DNA of 64,000 nucleotides. Source: Deltaproteobacteria bacterium. GTDB lineage: Bacteria; Desulfobacterota; Binatia; UTPRO1. The stretch is taken from positions 1 through 64,000 of the forward strand of contig JACQEO010000049.1 of NCBI GenBank assembly GCA_016200545.1, in the 5' to 3' direction. Shown in pieces: positions 56,206 through 64,000 of this stretch; within the stretch, counting starts at the first letter, position 1, and each line of letters begins with the position of its first letter. Position numbers and translations under genes: made by a program. The notes below the pieces were generated by a model. That model saw nothing but the letters and a program-made list of their open reading frames with translations, had not been told where the DNA came from and ran no database searches.

Positions 56206-57788
56206 ACGCTCTCTCCGGGACCGATCGTGATCTCGACCGTCGTGCCCTGGCCGCGCCGGCTCTGCACGCGCACGCTGCCGTCATGGGCGCGCGCGATGTC
56301 CTGGCTGATCGTCAGCCCGAGGCCGGTCCCGCGTCCGACGCCCTTGGTGGTGAAGAACGGCTGAAAAACACGCGTGATGTCCTCGGAGCCGATACCCTTG
56401 CCGTTGTCGCTGATGCGCACCACCAATCCCGGCGGACCGCCGTTGTCGCTCGCCGCCTCGGCGTACACCACGATGCTCCCGCCCTCCTCGACGGCGTCGA
56501 CCGCGTTGGTGAGCACGTTCAACAAGATTTGCTGGATGCCGCGCGGATCAGCGGCGATCGTCGCCGGTGCCGCCGCGAGGTCGCGTGTGACCGCGATCCG
56601 CTTGGCACGCAGGACCGGGTCGAGCAGGCGCAGCGTATCCTCGATTAGCGGCGCGATCGCGACCGGACGCCGCTCGAGACTCGGCGTGCGCGTCTGATCG
56701 AGGGCGTTGCGGATCGCCTGGCTCATCACCCGCACCTGCGACTCGATGATCGCGAGCTTCTCGCGTCCATCGCGCGACGTCACCTCCTTCTGCAGGAGCT
56801 GTGTGTAGCCGAGCACCGAGTTCAACGGCGTGCCGAGCTCGTGCGCGATCGCCGCGGTCATCTGGCCGAGCGCGGCCAGGCGCTCGGCGCGGCCGAGTTG
56901 CTTCTGGACGTGCCAGAGCTGCTCGTTGATGCGCTGCAACTCGAGGTTCTTGGCAGCGATGTCGGCGGTCGCCGCCGCGACCCGTGTCTCGAGTTCGTCG
57001 TTGAAGCGGCTGAGTCGTCCCACCAGCTCGCGATTCTCTTGGTCGGCGGTCGCGATGGTCTCGAGCATGCGATTGAAGTGATCGCCGAGCTGCTGCAGTT
57101 CGTCGCTGCCGCGCAAGTGGACGCGAGTGTCGAGACGGCCGCCGCGCGCCGCGTTCATGGCGTCGACGAGCAGGCGGATCGGACGGGCGATCGTGCGCGT
57201 CAGAATGAGCCCGAGCACGGCGGAGATGCCGAGCACCGAGAGCAGCGTCAGCAACAGCGCCTGCCGCGCCTGGAGGTTGCTCAGCCGCTCGACCTCGGCG
57301 AGCGACGCCTTGACGCGGATCGAGCCGATGACACGCTGGCCGAGGTGAAAGGGCGCGACCGCGAGACCGAGGTGCGCGCTCCCCGGCAGGAGCTCCCACA
57401 GCGGGCGGTCGAGCTCCATCGCCAGCCGGTCGAGCGGGATCGGCTCGGTGGGACGGGCACGGCCGGAGCTGCCGAGCAGACGCCACTGGTTGCCGACCGG
57501 CAGCAGGATCTCGACGTCGGCCACGTTGCGATGCGTCCGTGCCAGCTCACCGAGACGATGGTGGAAATTGCGGAGGTCCGTGCGTCCCCAGAGCGACCCG
57601 AGAAGGATGTCGATCTCTTTGGCGAGCGTCAACGCGCGCTCCTGCAAGTTGCGCTCGGCGATCCGCGTCGACAGCCGGATGTCGAGCGCCGTCGCCGCGG
57701 CGAGCACCAGCACCACCGTCAGCACGAGGAGCGCGACGACGCGCAACCGCAACGAACGCCAGGGAAACAGTCGCATCGCCCGCATCAT
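56202..57788 (-). CDS. sensor histidine kinase
   Basis: About 528 aa. TM1 lies near 17-35, a periplasmic sensor about 36-175, TM2 about 176-198, then a HAMP linker ([20 protein letters not shown]), a coiled coil, HisKA with H316 in [12 protein letters not shown], and HATPase (N box [12 protein letters not shown]1 [19 protein letters not shown]). The kinase should phosphorylate D53 of the NtrC regulator whose gene overlaps its stop. Of three in-frame ATGs (57788, 57785, 57776) none has a clear ribosome site. Confidence 0.9.
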
Positions 57789-57822
57789 ACCGCCGTCCGG
57801 GACGCCCGATAAGCGGGCATGC

Positions 57823-59136
57823 TCAGGGGCGGGTCGCCGCCGTCCGTGCGGCCCCGCCGATCCCCACCTCGGGAAGCGAGGGGCGTTCGCCCTGATAGAC
57901 GTGGCGGCGGAAGAACGCGGCATAGTTCTCGCCGGCGACCTGGCGGACGGCGCCGAGGAAGCGCGCCGTCGTCACGACGCCGCCCGCGCGTGCCACGACG
58001 CCGACGACGTCGTCGAGCCCGCGCGCGCCCGCCGTCCCGCGGCGAATGCGGCGGTCGAGGGCGTAGAGCACGAGGGGCGCGCTGTTGTTGTGGATGGCGG
58101 GCGCCTGGTCGCGGGTGAAATCGTGGCCCCAGAGCCCATAGCGCGCGAAGAGGCGCAGCGCCTTGGTGTACCCGGCGTCATCAAGAATTCCGATCCGGCG
58201 CTGAATCTCGATCGAATAAAACTCCGCCAGGCCCTCGGTAACCCAGTGCGCGTCCGCGGCGGGCCGAAAGGGCGCACTCACGTGGAAGAGCTCGTGCAAG
58301 TATGGGCTGGTGCGATCGGGCGTCTGCAGCGGTCGATTCCCGTGCATGTAGAAGGAGTCCTCGCCACTGAGGCCGCCGCGCCACATCGGATCGGCACCGA
58401 TCACGATCACGAGACGCGCGCGCGTACCGCCGAGGAGCTCGTGGACGATCGGTACGGCACGGTCGAGGAGGGCAAGCACGCGATCGGGGGGAACGCCCGC
58501 ACCGGGCACGCCGGCAATCGTCACCGCCGTTCCCTGCACCGTCGCGTCGGTGCGATGAACGCGCCCGAGCATCAGCCAGCCGCGTGGGTGATCGAAGCGT
58601 TCGCGGCTCTCGACGAGGAACTGGCGCGGCCCCGCGACCGGCATCACCGTGACCACGTCCCAGCGCGACGGCAACCGGAAGACCAGGCGTGCCCGGGACT
58701 CCGGCTCGGCCTCGATGTTGCGGTTGAAGAGGACCGCGCTGCGGGGAAAGAGCGCGCTCGTCCGCGTGACGATCCAGCCGTCGCCGACGTAGCTGTCGAA
58801 CCCCTTTCCGGGCGCGTGACGGTGAAGCAGGGCTGCCCGGTAGGTGAGGTGCGCGTACGGTGCGTTGGGCGACCAGACGATCTCGCCGCGGCGCCGTTCG
58901 ACGACGCCGCTGCCCTCGAAGCCGTCGAACCGCTCCGGGTCGAAGCGCAGTCGGATGCGCTTCACCTCGTCGATACCGGCGAGCTCCCAGCGAACGAGGG
59001 CGACTGTGGCGGCGGGGCTCGGGATCTCGACGGTATACGTGACGCTGAAGGTCTCGTGGGGTTTCACGTTCACGACCGGCGCCTCCGCCCGCGTCGTCGC
59101 GGCGCGCAGAAGGACGACGGTGATCGCGAGCGCCAT
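57823..59136 (-). CDS. exported gluzincin metallopeptidase (M1/M61-like)
   Basis: About 437 aa. The signal peptide is MALAITVVLLRAATTRA. A beta-rich N-terminal half is followed by the zinc site YLHELFH (H281, E282, H285) and the third ligand E301 in WVTEGLAEFYS, the HExxH-x15-E spacing of gluzincins. The start at 59136 begins the signal peptide; the longer frame adds a Pro/Arg-rich shadow. It ends 35 bp upstream of the histidine kinase start on the same strand. Substrate unknown. Confidence 0.78.
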   Translation of the reverse strand: MALAITVVLLRAATTRAEAPVVNVKPHETFSVTYTVEIPSPAATVALVRWELAGIDEVKRIRLRFDPERFDGFEGSGVVERRRGEIVWSPNAPYAHLTYRAALLHRHAPGKGFDSYVGDGWIVTRTSALFPRSAVLFNRNIEAEPESRARLVFRLPSRWDVVTVMPVAGPRQFLVESRERFDHPRGWLMLGRVHRTDATVQGTAVTIAGVPGAGVPPDRVLALLDRAVPIVHELLGGTRARLVIVIGADPMWRGGLSGEDSFYMHGNRPLQTPDRTSPYLHELFHVSAPFRPAADAHWVTEGLAEFYSIEIQRRIGILDDAGYTKALRLFARYGLWGHDFTRDQAPAIHNNSAPLVLYALDRRIRRGTAGARGLDDVVGVVARAGGVVTTARFLGAVRQVAGENYAAFFRRHVYQGERPSLPEVGIGGAARTAATRP

Positions 59137-59238
59137 CCGGCCGGCGCTGCCAGCTCGACGCGACGGCCGTGCCGCGCGCGGCGCGCCACAGCACGGACGC
59201 GGCGGGCGCTCAGGGTCGGCGCCGCGCGCCACGCGGGC

Positions 59239-60240
59239 TCACGCGAACTCGAGCATGCGTTCGAGCGCCCGTGCCGCGCCCTGCCGCACGTCCTCGGCGA
59301 GCACGATCTCGTGGCGGCGGAACAGGAGCGCATCGCGCGTGCCCTCGAGCGTGATCATCTTCATGTACTGGCAGAGCTTGCAGGCTCGGAAGAAGCGCTT
59401 CCCGGGAAGCTCGAGGAGCAAGCGGTCGGAGAGGCCGCACTCGGTCACGACGAGAAACTCGGTCGCCGCGCTCTCGCGCGCGTGGCGGATCATGCCGCTC
59501 GTGCTGAGCACCTGGTCGGCGAGCGCCAGCACGTCGGCGCGGCATTCGGGATGGGCGAGGATCTCGACGTGCGGCAACCGCTCCTTCACGGCGCGCAGCT
59601 GCTCGGGACGGATCTGATGATGCACGTAGCAGTTCCCGTCCCACGCGATCACGGTCTTGCCGGTCTCCTTCTGCACGTATGCGGCGAGATTCTGGTCGGG
59701 TACGAAGAGGATGTGATCGGTCGGAAGGGCGCGCGCGATCGTGACGGCGTTGCTCGAGGTGCAGCACACGTCCGACGCCGCCTTCACGTCGGCGGTCGTG
59801 TTGACGTAGCACATCACCTGGAGGTCGGGGTAGAGCGCGCGCAGCTCCGTCTTCCGCTCCTCCAGTGACTCGCCGGTGACGCTGTCGGCGAGACTGCAGC
59901 CGGCGCGGAGGTCCGGCAGCAGCACCGTCTTCTTGGGGTTCAGGATCTTGGCGGTCTCGGCCATGAAGTGAACGCCGCAGAACACGATCGTGCCAGCGGA
60001 GACTTTGGTGGCCTCGCGCGCCAGCTCGAGTGAGTCGCCGATGAAGTCGGCGACGTGGAAGATCTCCGGCCGCTGATAATTGTGGGCGAGGATGACCGCG
60101 TCGCGCTCGCGCTTGAGCACGTTGATCTCGGCGATGAGCGCCGTCATCTCGCCGCACACCTCGGGCGTGTAGGTCGGATCGTCGAGGTGGCTGAGCTCGT
60201 CGTGAAGCGCGTCGATCGTGGGGGGGACGGCGGTCACCAT
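59239..60240 (-). CDS. nadA: quinolinate synthase
   Basis: About 333 aa. It condenses iminoaspartate with DHAP to quinolinate for NAD synthesis, using a [4Fe-4S] cluster. Cluster Cys stretches are IVFCGVHFMAETAKIL (C88), VCCTSSNAVTIAR (about C160) and CKLCQYMKM. Substrate-binding NYQRPE and LPDLRAGCSLADS are present. ATG 60240 is chosen; in-frame alternatives at 60255 and a TTG at 60354 exist, none with a clear ribosome site. No nadB or nadC is in view. Confidence 0.93.
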   Translation of the reverse strand: MVTAVPPTIDALHDELSHLDDPTYTPEVCGEMTALIAEINVLKRERDAVILAHNYQRPEIFHVADFIGDSLELAREATKVSAGTIVFCGVHFMAETAKILNPKKTVLLPDLRAGCSLADSVTGESLEERKTELRALYPDLQVMCYVNTTADVKAASDVCCTSSNAVTIARALPTDHILFVPDQNLAAYVQKETGKTVIAWDGNCYVHHQIRPEQLRAVKERLPHVEILAHPECRADVLALADQVLSTSGMIRHARESAATEFLVVTECGLSDRLLLELPGKRFFRACKLCQYMKMITLEGTRDALLFRRHEIVLAEDVRQGAARALERMLEFA

Positions 60241-60324
60241 GATGCGTCGATGCATATTGCGGTCGACGCGCACTCGCGTCAACGCGATTGTCCCGGCGAC
60301 GGCGTCGTCCCACGCGTTCGCGCC

Positions 60325-60353
60325 TTGACACTCCGAATCGTGATTGATAGGCA
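60325..60353 (+). promoter_or_regulatory. predicted sigma-70 promoter for tRNA-Val / thrS operon
   Basis: A consensus -35 TTGACA (60325-60330) lies 17 bases before TAGGCA (60348-60353), within the AT-richest patch of this end of the window and about 23 bases upstream of the tRNA 5' end. The -10 match is poor, so the exact box is uncertain. Confidence 0.5.
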
Positions 60354-60375
60354 AATCAATCTGTTATCGAATTTC

Positions 60376-60447
60376 AGGCACGTAGCTCAGTGGGAGAGCG
60401 CTTCCTTGACACGGAAGAGGCCGGCGGTTCAATCCCGCCCGTGCCTA
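60376..60447 (+). tRNA. tRNA-Val (GAC)
   Basis: A 72-nt cloverleaf. The acceptor AGGCACG pairs with CGTGCCT, the D stem is GCTC/GAGC, and the anticodon arm CTTCC-TTGACAC-GGAAG carries anticodon GAC. The T arm is GGCGG-TTCAATC-CCGCC. The discriminator is A, and no CCA is encoded. It lies 26 bp upstream of the thrS start, with a likely shared promoter. Confidence 0.93.
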
Positions 60448-60473
60448 TCAGGCCGGCTCCTTCATCTCACCGC

Positions 60474-62405
60474 ATGACCGACGATGGGATCCGAGTGGCT
60501 CTGCCGAGCGGTGCCGAAGCGTTCGTGGCACGCGGGACCACGGCTGCCGACGCCTTGCGTGCGCTCGGGGAACGTCGCGTCGGTGAGGCGATCGCGGTCA
60601 AGGTCGGCGATCATGTGCTCGACCTCTCGCGCGGACTCGTCGCCGATGCGACCCTCGCCCCCGTCTTTCCCGACTCGCCCGAGGGACTCGACGTGCTCCG
60701 ACACTCGAGCGCGCATCTCCTCGCGCATGCGGTGAAGCGACTCTTTCCGAACACGCAGGTGACGATCGGCCCGGTCATCGAGAGCGGCTTCTATTACGAC
60801 TTCAAGCGCGCCCAGCCGTTCACCCCCGAAGACCTCGAGCGCATCGAGGCGACCATGCGCGAGCTCGCGAGCGAGAACATCCCCGTGAGCCGTCGGGAGA
60901 TGCGGCGCGCGGAGGCGATCGCACTCTTCCGGGAGATGGGTGAGCACTACAAGGTCGAGATCATCGAGGGCATCCCGGAGGATCACGTATCGCTCTATAC
61001 CCAGGGCGATTTCACCGATCTCTGCCGCGGACCGCACGTGCCGTCGACGGGGCGACTGCGCGCCTTCAAGCTGACGAGCGTCGCCGGGGCGTATTGGCGC
61101 GGTGACGAGCGCAACGAGATGCTGCAGCGCATCTACGGGACCGCATTTCCCACGCCGAAGCAGCTGAAGGAGCATCTCGCGCTTCTCGAGGAGGCGAAGC
61201 GCCGCGACCATCGCCGCCTCGGACGCGAGCTCGACCTCTTCAGCTTCCATCCCGAGGCGCCGGCCAGTCCGTTTTTCCACCCGAAGGGCGCGATCGTCTA
61301 CAATACGCTCGTCGCCTATATCCGCGACCTCTATCGAGAGTTCGGCTACGACGAGGTGCTCACCCCACAAATCCTCGACGTCGAACTCTGGAAACGCTCC
61401 GGACACTACGAGAACTACCGTGAGAACATGTACTTCACCGAGGCCGACGAGCGCCAGATGGCGGTGAAGCCGATGAACTGCCCGAGTCACTGTCTCCTCT
61501 ATGCCGACGGCAAGCGCTCCTACCGTGACCTGCCGCTCCGCCTCGCCGACTTCGGGCGTCTGCATCGCTACGAGCGTTCCGGTGTCACCGCCGGGCTCAC
61601 CCGCGTGCGCTCGTTCTCGCAGGACGACGCGCACATCTTCTGCGCGCCCGAGCAGATCGACGCCGAGGTGACGAGCGTCGTCGAGATGATCTTCCGCACC
61701 TACGACCTCTTCGGCTTCTCCGAGCGCCGCATTTATCTCGGCACACGACCGGAGCGTTCGATCGGCGACGCGGCGACGTGGGAACGCGCCGAGCGCACAT
61801 TGCGGGAGGTCCTCAAGCGCCGCGGCATCGCCTTCGAGGTGCACCCCGGGGAGGGCGCCTTCTACGGTCCGAAGATCGATTTTTGTATCCTCGATGCGAT
61901 GCGCCGCGAATGGCAGCTCGGCACCGTCCAGCTCGACTTCTCCCTGCCCGAGCGCTTCGACCTCCACTTCATCAATCGGGAAGGCAAGGAGGAGCGCCCG
62001 GTGATGATCCATCGCGCGCTCCTCGGGTCGATCGAGCGCTTCATGGCGATCCTGCTCGAGCACTGTGCTGGTGATTTTCCGCTCTGGCTCGCGCCGGTAC
62101 AGGTGCGCCTCATCACGGTGACCGACCAACAGCAGGCCTACGCCCAGCAGGTGGTGGCGACGTTGCGGGCGTCCGGGTTGCGCGCGGAAGCGGATCTCCG
62201 CAACGAGAAGCTCGGCTACAAGATTCGCGAGGCCGAGCTGCAAAAGGTACCGATCGTGCTGGTGATCGGCGAGAAAGAGGTCGCGGCGCAGACCGTCGCG
62301 CCGCGCCGGCGGGGCGCGGGCGCGCTGCCGGCGAGCGACCTGCCGAGCTTCATCGCAAGCATCGCGACGGAAGCGCGCCCGGGCGCGCCAGGAGGTGTCC
62401 CATAA
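60474..62405 (+). CDS. thrS: threonyl-tRNA synthetase
   Basis: 643 aa class II synthetase. The N-terminal TGS domain (about 1-62) is followed by the editing domain (HSSAHLLAHAVKRLFP, with the His-rich metal site and YTQGDFTDLCRGPH), then the catalytic core with MNCPSHC (zinc Cys) and motif 2 (FGRLHRYERSG). The C-terminal anticodon-binding domain ends the protein. It follows tRNA-Val and overlaps infC by its stop (ATAA). Regulation by its leader cannot be judged, as no obvious operator hairpin was seen. Confidence 0.96.
   Translation: MTDDGIRVALPSGAEAFVARGTTAADALRALGERRVGEAIAVKVGDHVLDLSRGLVADATLAPVFPDSPEGLDVLRHSSAHLLAHAVKRLFPNTQVTIGPVIESGFYYDFKRAQPFTPEDLERIEATMRELASENIPVSRREMRRAEAIALFREMGEHYKVEIIEGIPEDHVSLYTQGDFTDLCRGPHVPSTGRLRAFKLTSVAGAYWRGDERNEMLQRIYGTAFPTPKQLKEHLALLEEAKRRDHRRLGRELDLFSFHPEAPASPFFHPKGAIVYNTLVAYIRDLYREFGYDEVLTPQILDVELWKRSGHYENYRENMYFTEADERQMAVKPMNCPSHCLLYADGKRSYRDLPLRLADFGRLHRYERSGVTAGLTRVRSFSQDDAHIFCAPEQIDAEVTSVVEMIFRTYDLFGFSERRIYLGTRPERSIGDAATWERAERTLREVLKRRGIAFEVHPGEGAFYGPKIDFCILDAMRREWQLGTVQLDFSLPERFDLHFINREGKEERPVMIHRALLGSIERFMAILLEHCAGDFPLWLAPVQVRLITVTDQQQAYAQQVVATLRASGLRAEADLRNEKLGYKIREAELQKVPIVLVIGEKEVAAQTVAPRRRGAGALPASDLPSFIASIATEARPGAPGGVP
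62390..62404 (+). promoter_or_regulatory. ribosome binding site and AUA start of infC
   Basis: AGGAGG (62390-62395) is separated by six bases from an ATA codon (62402-62404), which is in frame with all of IF-3 and overlaps the thrS TAA. No ATG, GTG or TTG lies in frame at a suitable place; the next GTG (62462) would remove conserved N-terminal residues. A non-canonical infC start is the known basis of IF-3 autoregulation. Confidence 0.8.
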
Positions 62406-62917
62406 GCGTCAAAGAAGCCCAGGTCCGCATCAACCATCAGATCCACTCCCGTGAGGTACGAGTGATCGACGCCGACGGCGGCCAGCTCGGCGTCCTGCCG
62501 ACCTCCGATGCCCTGCGCATCGCCGAGCAGAAGGAGCTCGATCTCGTCGAGATCGCGCCCACCGCGAGCCCGCCCGTCTGTCGCATCATGGATTACGGGA
62601 AGTTCCGCTACGAAAAGAAGAAGAAGGCGCAGGAGTCGAAGAAGAAGCAGGTCTACGTCACCGTGAAGGAAGTGAAGATGGGCTCCCGGACGAGCGTGCA
62701 CGACGTGGACTTCAAGGTCGGTCACATCCGCAAGTTCCTCGACCGCAGCCAGCGTGTGAAGGTCTCGGTTTTCTTCCGCGGCCGCGAGATCACGCATCCC
62801 GAGATCGGTCGCGACCTCCTCCTCGGCGTATTTGAAAAGGTCAAGGATTTGAGCAATATGGAGGTCAGTCCGCGGCTCGAAGGCCGCAACATGTCGATGA
62901 TGCTGCAGCCGCGCTGA
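62402..62917 (+). CDS. infC: translation initiation factor IF-3
   Basis: About 171 aa. The N-domain (KEAQVRINHQI, VRVIDADGGQLGVLP, LDLVEIAPTASPPVCRIMDYGKF split by a few residues) and the Lys-rich linker (EKKKKAQESKKKQ) lead to the C-domain (KVSVFFRGREITHPEIG). IF-3 binds the 30S subunit and checks start codons, discriminating against non-canonical ones, including its own AUA. It sits between thrS and rpmI. Slightly shorter than the usual 180 aa. Confidence 0.93.
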   Translation: MSVKEAQVRINHQIHSREVRVIDADGGQLGVLPTSDALRIAEQKELDLVEIAPTASPPVCRIMDYGKFRYEKKKKAQESKKKQVYVTVKEVKMGSRTSVHDVDFKVGHIRKFLDRSQRVKVSVFFRGREITHPEIGRDLLLGVFEKVKDLSNMEVSPRLEGRNMSMMLQPR

Positions 62918-62944
62918 GCGCCGGCCGTGAGAGGATCCACACGC

Positions 62945-63142
62945 ATGCCGAAGATGAAGACGCGCCGCGGAGCGGCCAAGCGCTTCACCGTGACAGGAAG
63001 CGGTAAGGTGAAGCGAGGCAAGGCGTACAAGCGCCATCAACTCTCGTGCAAGACGCGCAAGCAGAAGCGCAATCTGCGCCACGCGACGACCGTGGCCGAG
63101 GTCGACAGCCGGAACGTCCGCCGGTTGATCCCGTACCTGTAA
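62945..63142 (+). CDS. rpmI: 50S ribosomal protein L35
   Basis: 65 aa, Lys/Arg-rich. [28 protein letters not shown] and the C-terminal end VRRLIPYL are classic L35. ATG 62945 has AGAGGA upstream; an in-frame start 18 bp earlier would add residues not in the family. Third gene of the thrS-infC-rpmI-rplT-pheS operon. Confidence 0.95.
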   Translation: MPKMKTRRGAAKRFTVTGSGKVKRGKAYKRHQLSCKTRKQKRNLRHATTVAEVDSRNVRRLIPYL

Positions 63143-63164
63143 GCGGGCGAGGGGAGCGAGAACG

Positions 63165-63512
63165 ATGCCACGGGTAAAGCGCGGCACCAAGACACGCCGC
63201 CGCCACAAGAAGGTTCTGAAGCTCGCGAAAGGCAACGTCGGTGGCCGGCGTCGTGGGTATCGGCAAGCACGCGAGACGGTCGAGAAGGGACTCGTCTACG
63301 CGTACCGCGATCGCAAGGTCCGAAAGCGCGACTTCCGTAGCCTCTGGATCGTACGCATCAACGCCGCTGCGCGCCTGCACGGGCTGAGCTACAGCCGGCT
63401 GATGCAAGGCCTAAAAAAGGCCGGCGTCGACCTCGACCGCAAGGTTCTGGCCGATCTCGCCGTCCGCGACCCCGGCGCGTTCGGTGACCTGGCGCGCATC
63501 GCGGCCGCCTGA
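63165..63512 (+). CDS. rplT: 50S ribosomal protein L20
   Basis: 115 aa, the usual length. [34 protein letters not shown], and [19 protein letters not shown] are the family's conserved blocks. L20 binds 23S rRNA early in assembly and, in several bacteria, represses this operon by binding its mRNA; the leader structure was not assessed here. ATG 63165 follows GGGGAGCGAGAACG. Confidence 0.96.
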   Translation: MPRVKRGTKTRRRHKKVLKLAKGNVGGRRRGYRQARETVEKGLVYAYRDRKVRKRDFRSLWIVRINAAARLHGLSYSRLMQGLKKAGVDLDRKVLADLAVRDPGAFGDLARIAAA

Positions 63513-63563
63513 CCGTGCCCCGATGCGCCGCCCGGCCGGCGCCTGTCACTCCCGACTGATCGC

Positions 63564-64000
63564 ATGAAGGCGACGCTCGACGCCCTCGGCGCGGAGATCG
63601 AGAACGCGCTCGACGGCTGTCGATCCGATGAGGATCTCGAGCGCGTCCGCATCGCGTACCTCGGACGCAAGGGACGCCTCACCGAAGTCATGCGCGGAGT
63701 GGGCGCTCTCGCGCCCGAGGAGCGTCCCGCCGTCGGCGAGCTCGCGAACGCGCTCAAACGCCGCGTCGACGAGTGCATCACGGCGCTTCGTGAACGCTGG
63801 AAAGCCGAGCGCAGGCAGCACGAGCTCGAACGCGAGCGCCTCGACGTGACGCTTCCGGGGCGCGTCTGGCCCTACGGGCACGTGCACCCGCTCACCGCCG
63901 CTCTCGACGAGGCGGTGGCGATCTTCGTCAGCCTCGGCTTCTCGGTCTATGAAGGACCGCACATCGAGGACGAGTACCACAACTTCGAGGCCCTCAACAT
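63564..64000 (+). CDS. pheS: phenylalanyl-tRNA synthetase alpha subunit (partial)
   Basis: The first 145 residues are in the window and the gene runs off the end. The N-terminal coiled coil (LGRKGRLTEVMRGVGAL, then ANALKRRVDECITALRERW) leads to VWPYGHVHPLTAALDEAVAIF and FSVYEGPHIEDEYHNFEALN, the start of the catalytic domain. Start ATG 63564, 51 bp after rplT. pheT is expected beyond the window. Confidence 0.93.
   Translation, partial: MKATLDALGAEIENALDGCRSDEDLERVRIAYLGRKGRLTEVMRGVGALAPEERPAVGELANALKRRVDECITALRERWKAERRQHELERERLDVTLPGRVWPYGHVHPLTAALDEAVAIFVSLGFSVYEGPHIEDEYHNFEALN

Noticed and set aside
60462-62243. Minus-strand open frame of 593 codons opposite thrS
   Set aside because: thrS is certain on the plus strand; the antisense frame is a codon-composition shadow.

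Overview
This is a 64 kb high-GC bacterial chromosome window that is almost wholly coding. Overlapping ATGA/GTGA gene junctions, GTG starts, Cys-rich CGNG-type repeats, Thr/Pro-rich secreted proteins, an NtrC-type two-component system and a LolA homologue suggest an uncultured Gram-negative lineage of the former Deltaproteobacteria (Binatota- or Myxococcota-like). That assignment is inference; no rRNA or other firm phylogenetic marker was analysed.

Layout. (1) 0.2-5.5 kb: cysteine synthase, a bifunctional beta-oxidation enzyme, biotin synthase and a secreted CE1-type esterase. (2) 5.7-15.5 kb: two divergent, paralogous secreted proteins (about 1775 and 1177 aa). Each has a sugar-dehydrogenase-type propeller, a PKD domain and Thr/Pro linkers carrying highly similar about 155-aa C-terminal modules. 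A decayed extra module lies beyond the stop codon of the larger gene. (3) 15.5-34 kb: a surface-glycan-like region. It holds three polytopic glycosyltransferase-like proteins (one with a PA14 domain), an HPr-kinase-like protein coupled to LolA, two SGNH hydrolases, a pentapeptide-repeat / radical SAM-SPASM / TIM-barrel operon, a nucleotidyltransferase-GT2 gene cut by one in-frame TGA, a CmoA-like carboxy-SAM synthase coupled to a second methyltransferase, and an alkaline-phosphatase-superfamily protein. (4) 34-44.5 kb: acyl-CoA and hydrolase metabolism, interspersed with a 61-bp palindromic intergenic repeat (four copies in the window, two of them extending a CDS). (5) 44.3-50.6 kb: a zinc-ribbon protein with a clear intrinsic terminator, a Cys-rich lipoprotein, an ArsS-like radical SAM enzyme, and a divergent operon of MNIO (DUF692), DUF2063 and DUF255/thioredoxin proteins that resembles RiPP-type peptide modification. 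(6) 50.7-60.2 kb: transketolase, an unknown membrane protein, a CheY-like regulator with a small partner, an NtrC regulator with its histidine kinase, a gluzincin peptidase and NadA. (7) 60.3-64 kb: tRNA-Val(GAC) and the classical thrS-infC-rpmI-rplT-pheS operon, with infC apparently starting at AUA.

The strongest candidates for something new are the MNIO/DUF2063/DUF255 operon facing an ArsS-like enzyme, the CmoA-methyltransferase pair without CmoB, the pentapeptide/radical SAM/TIM-barrel operon, and the palindromic repeat family that becomes protein-coding. All functional claims are by reading sequence only; no database search was run.
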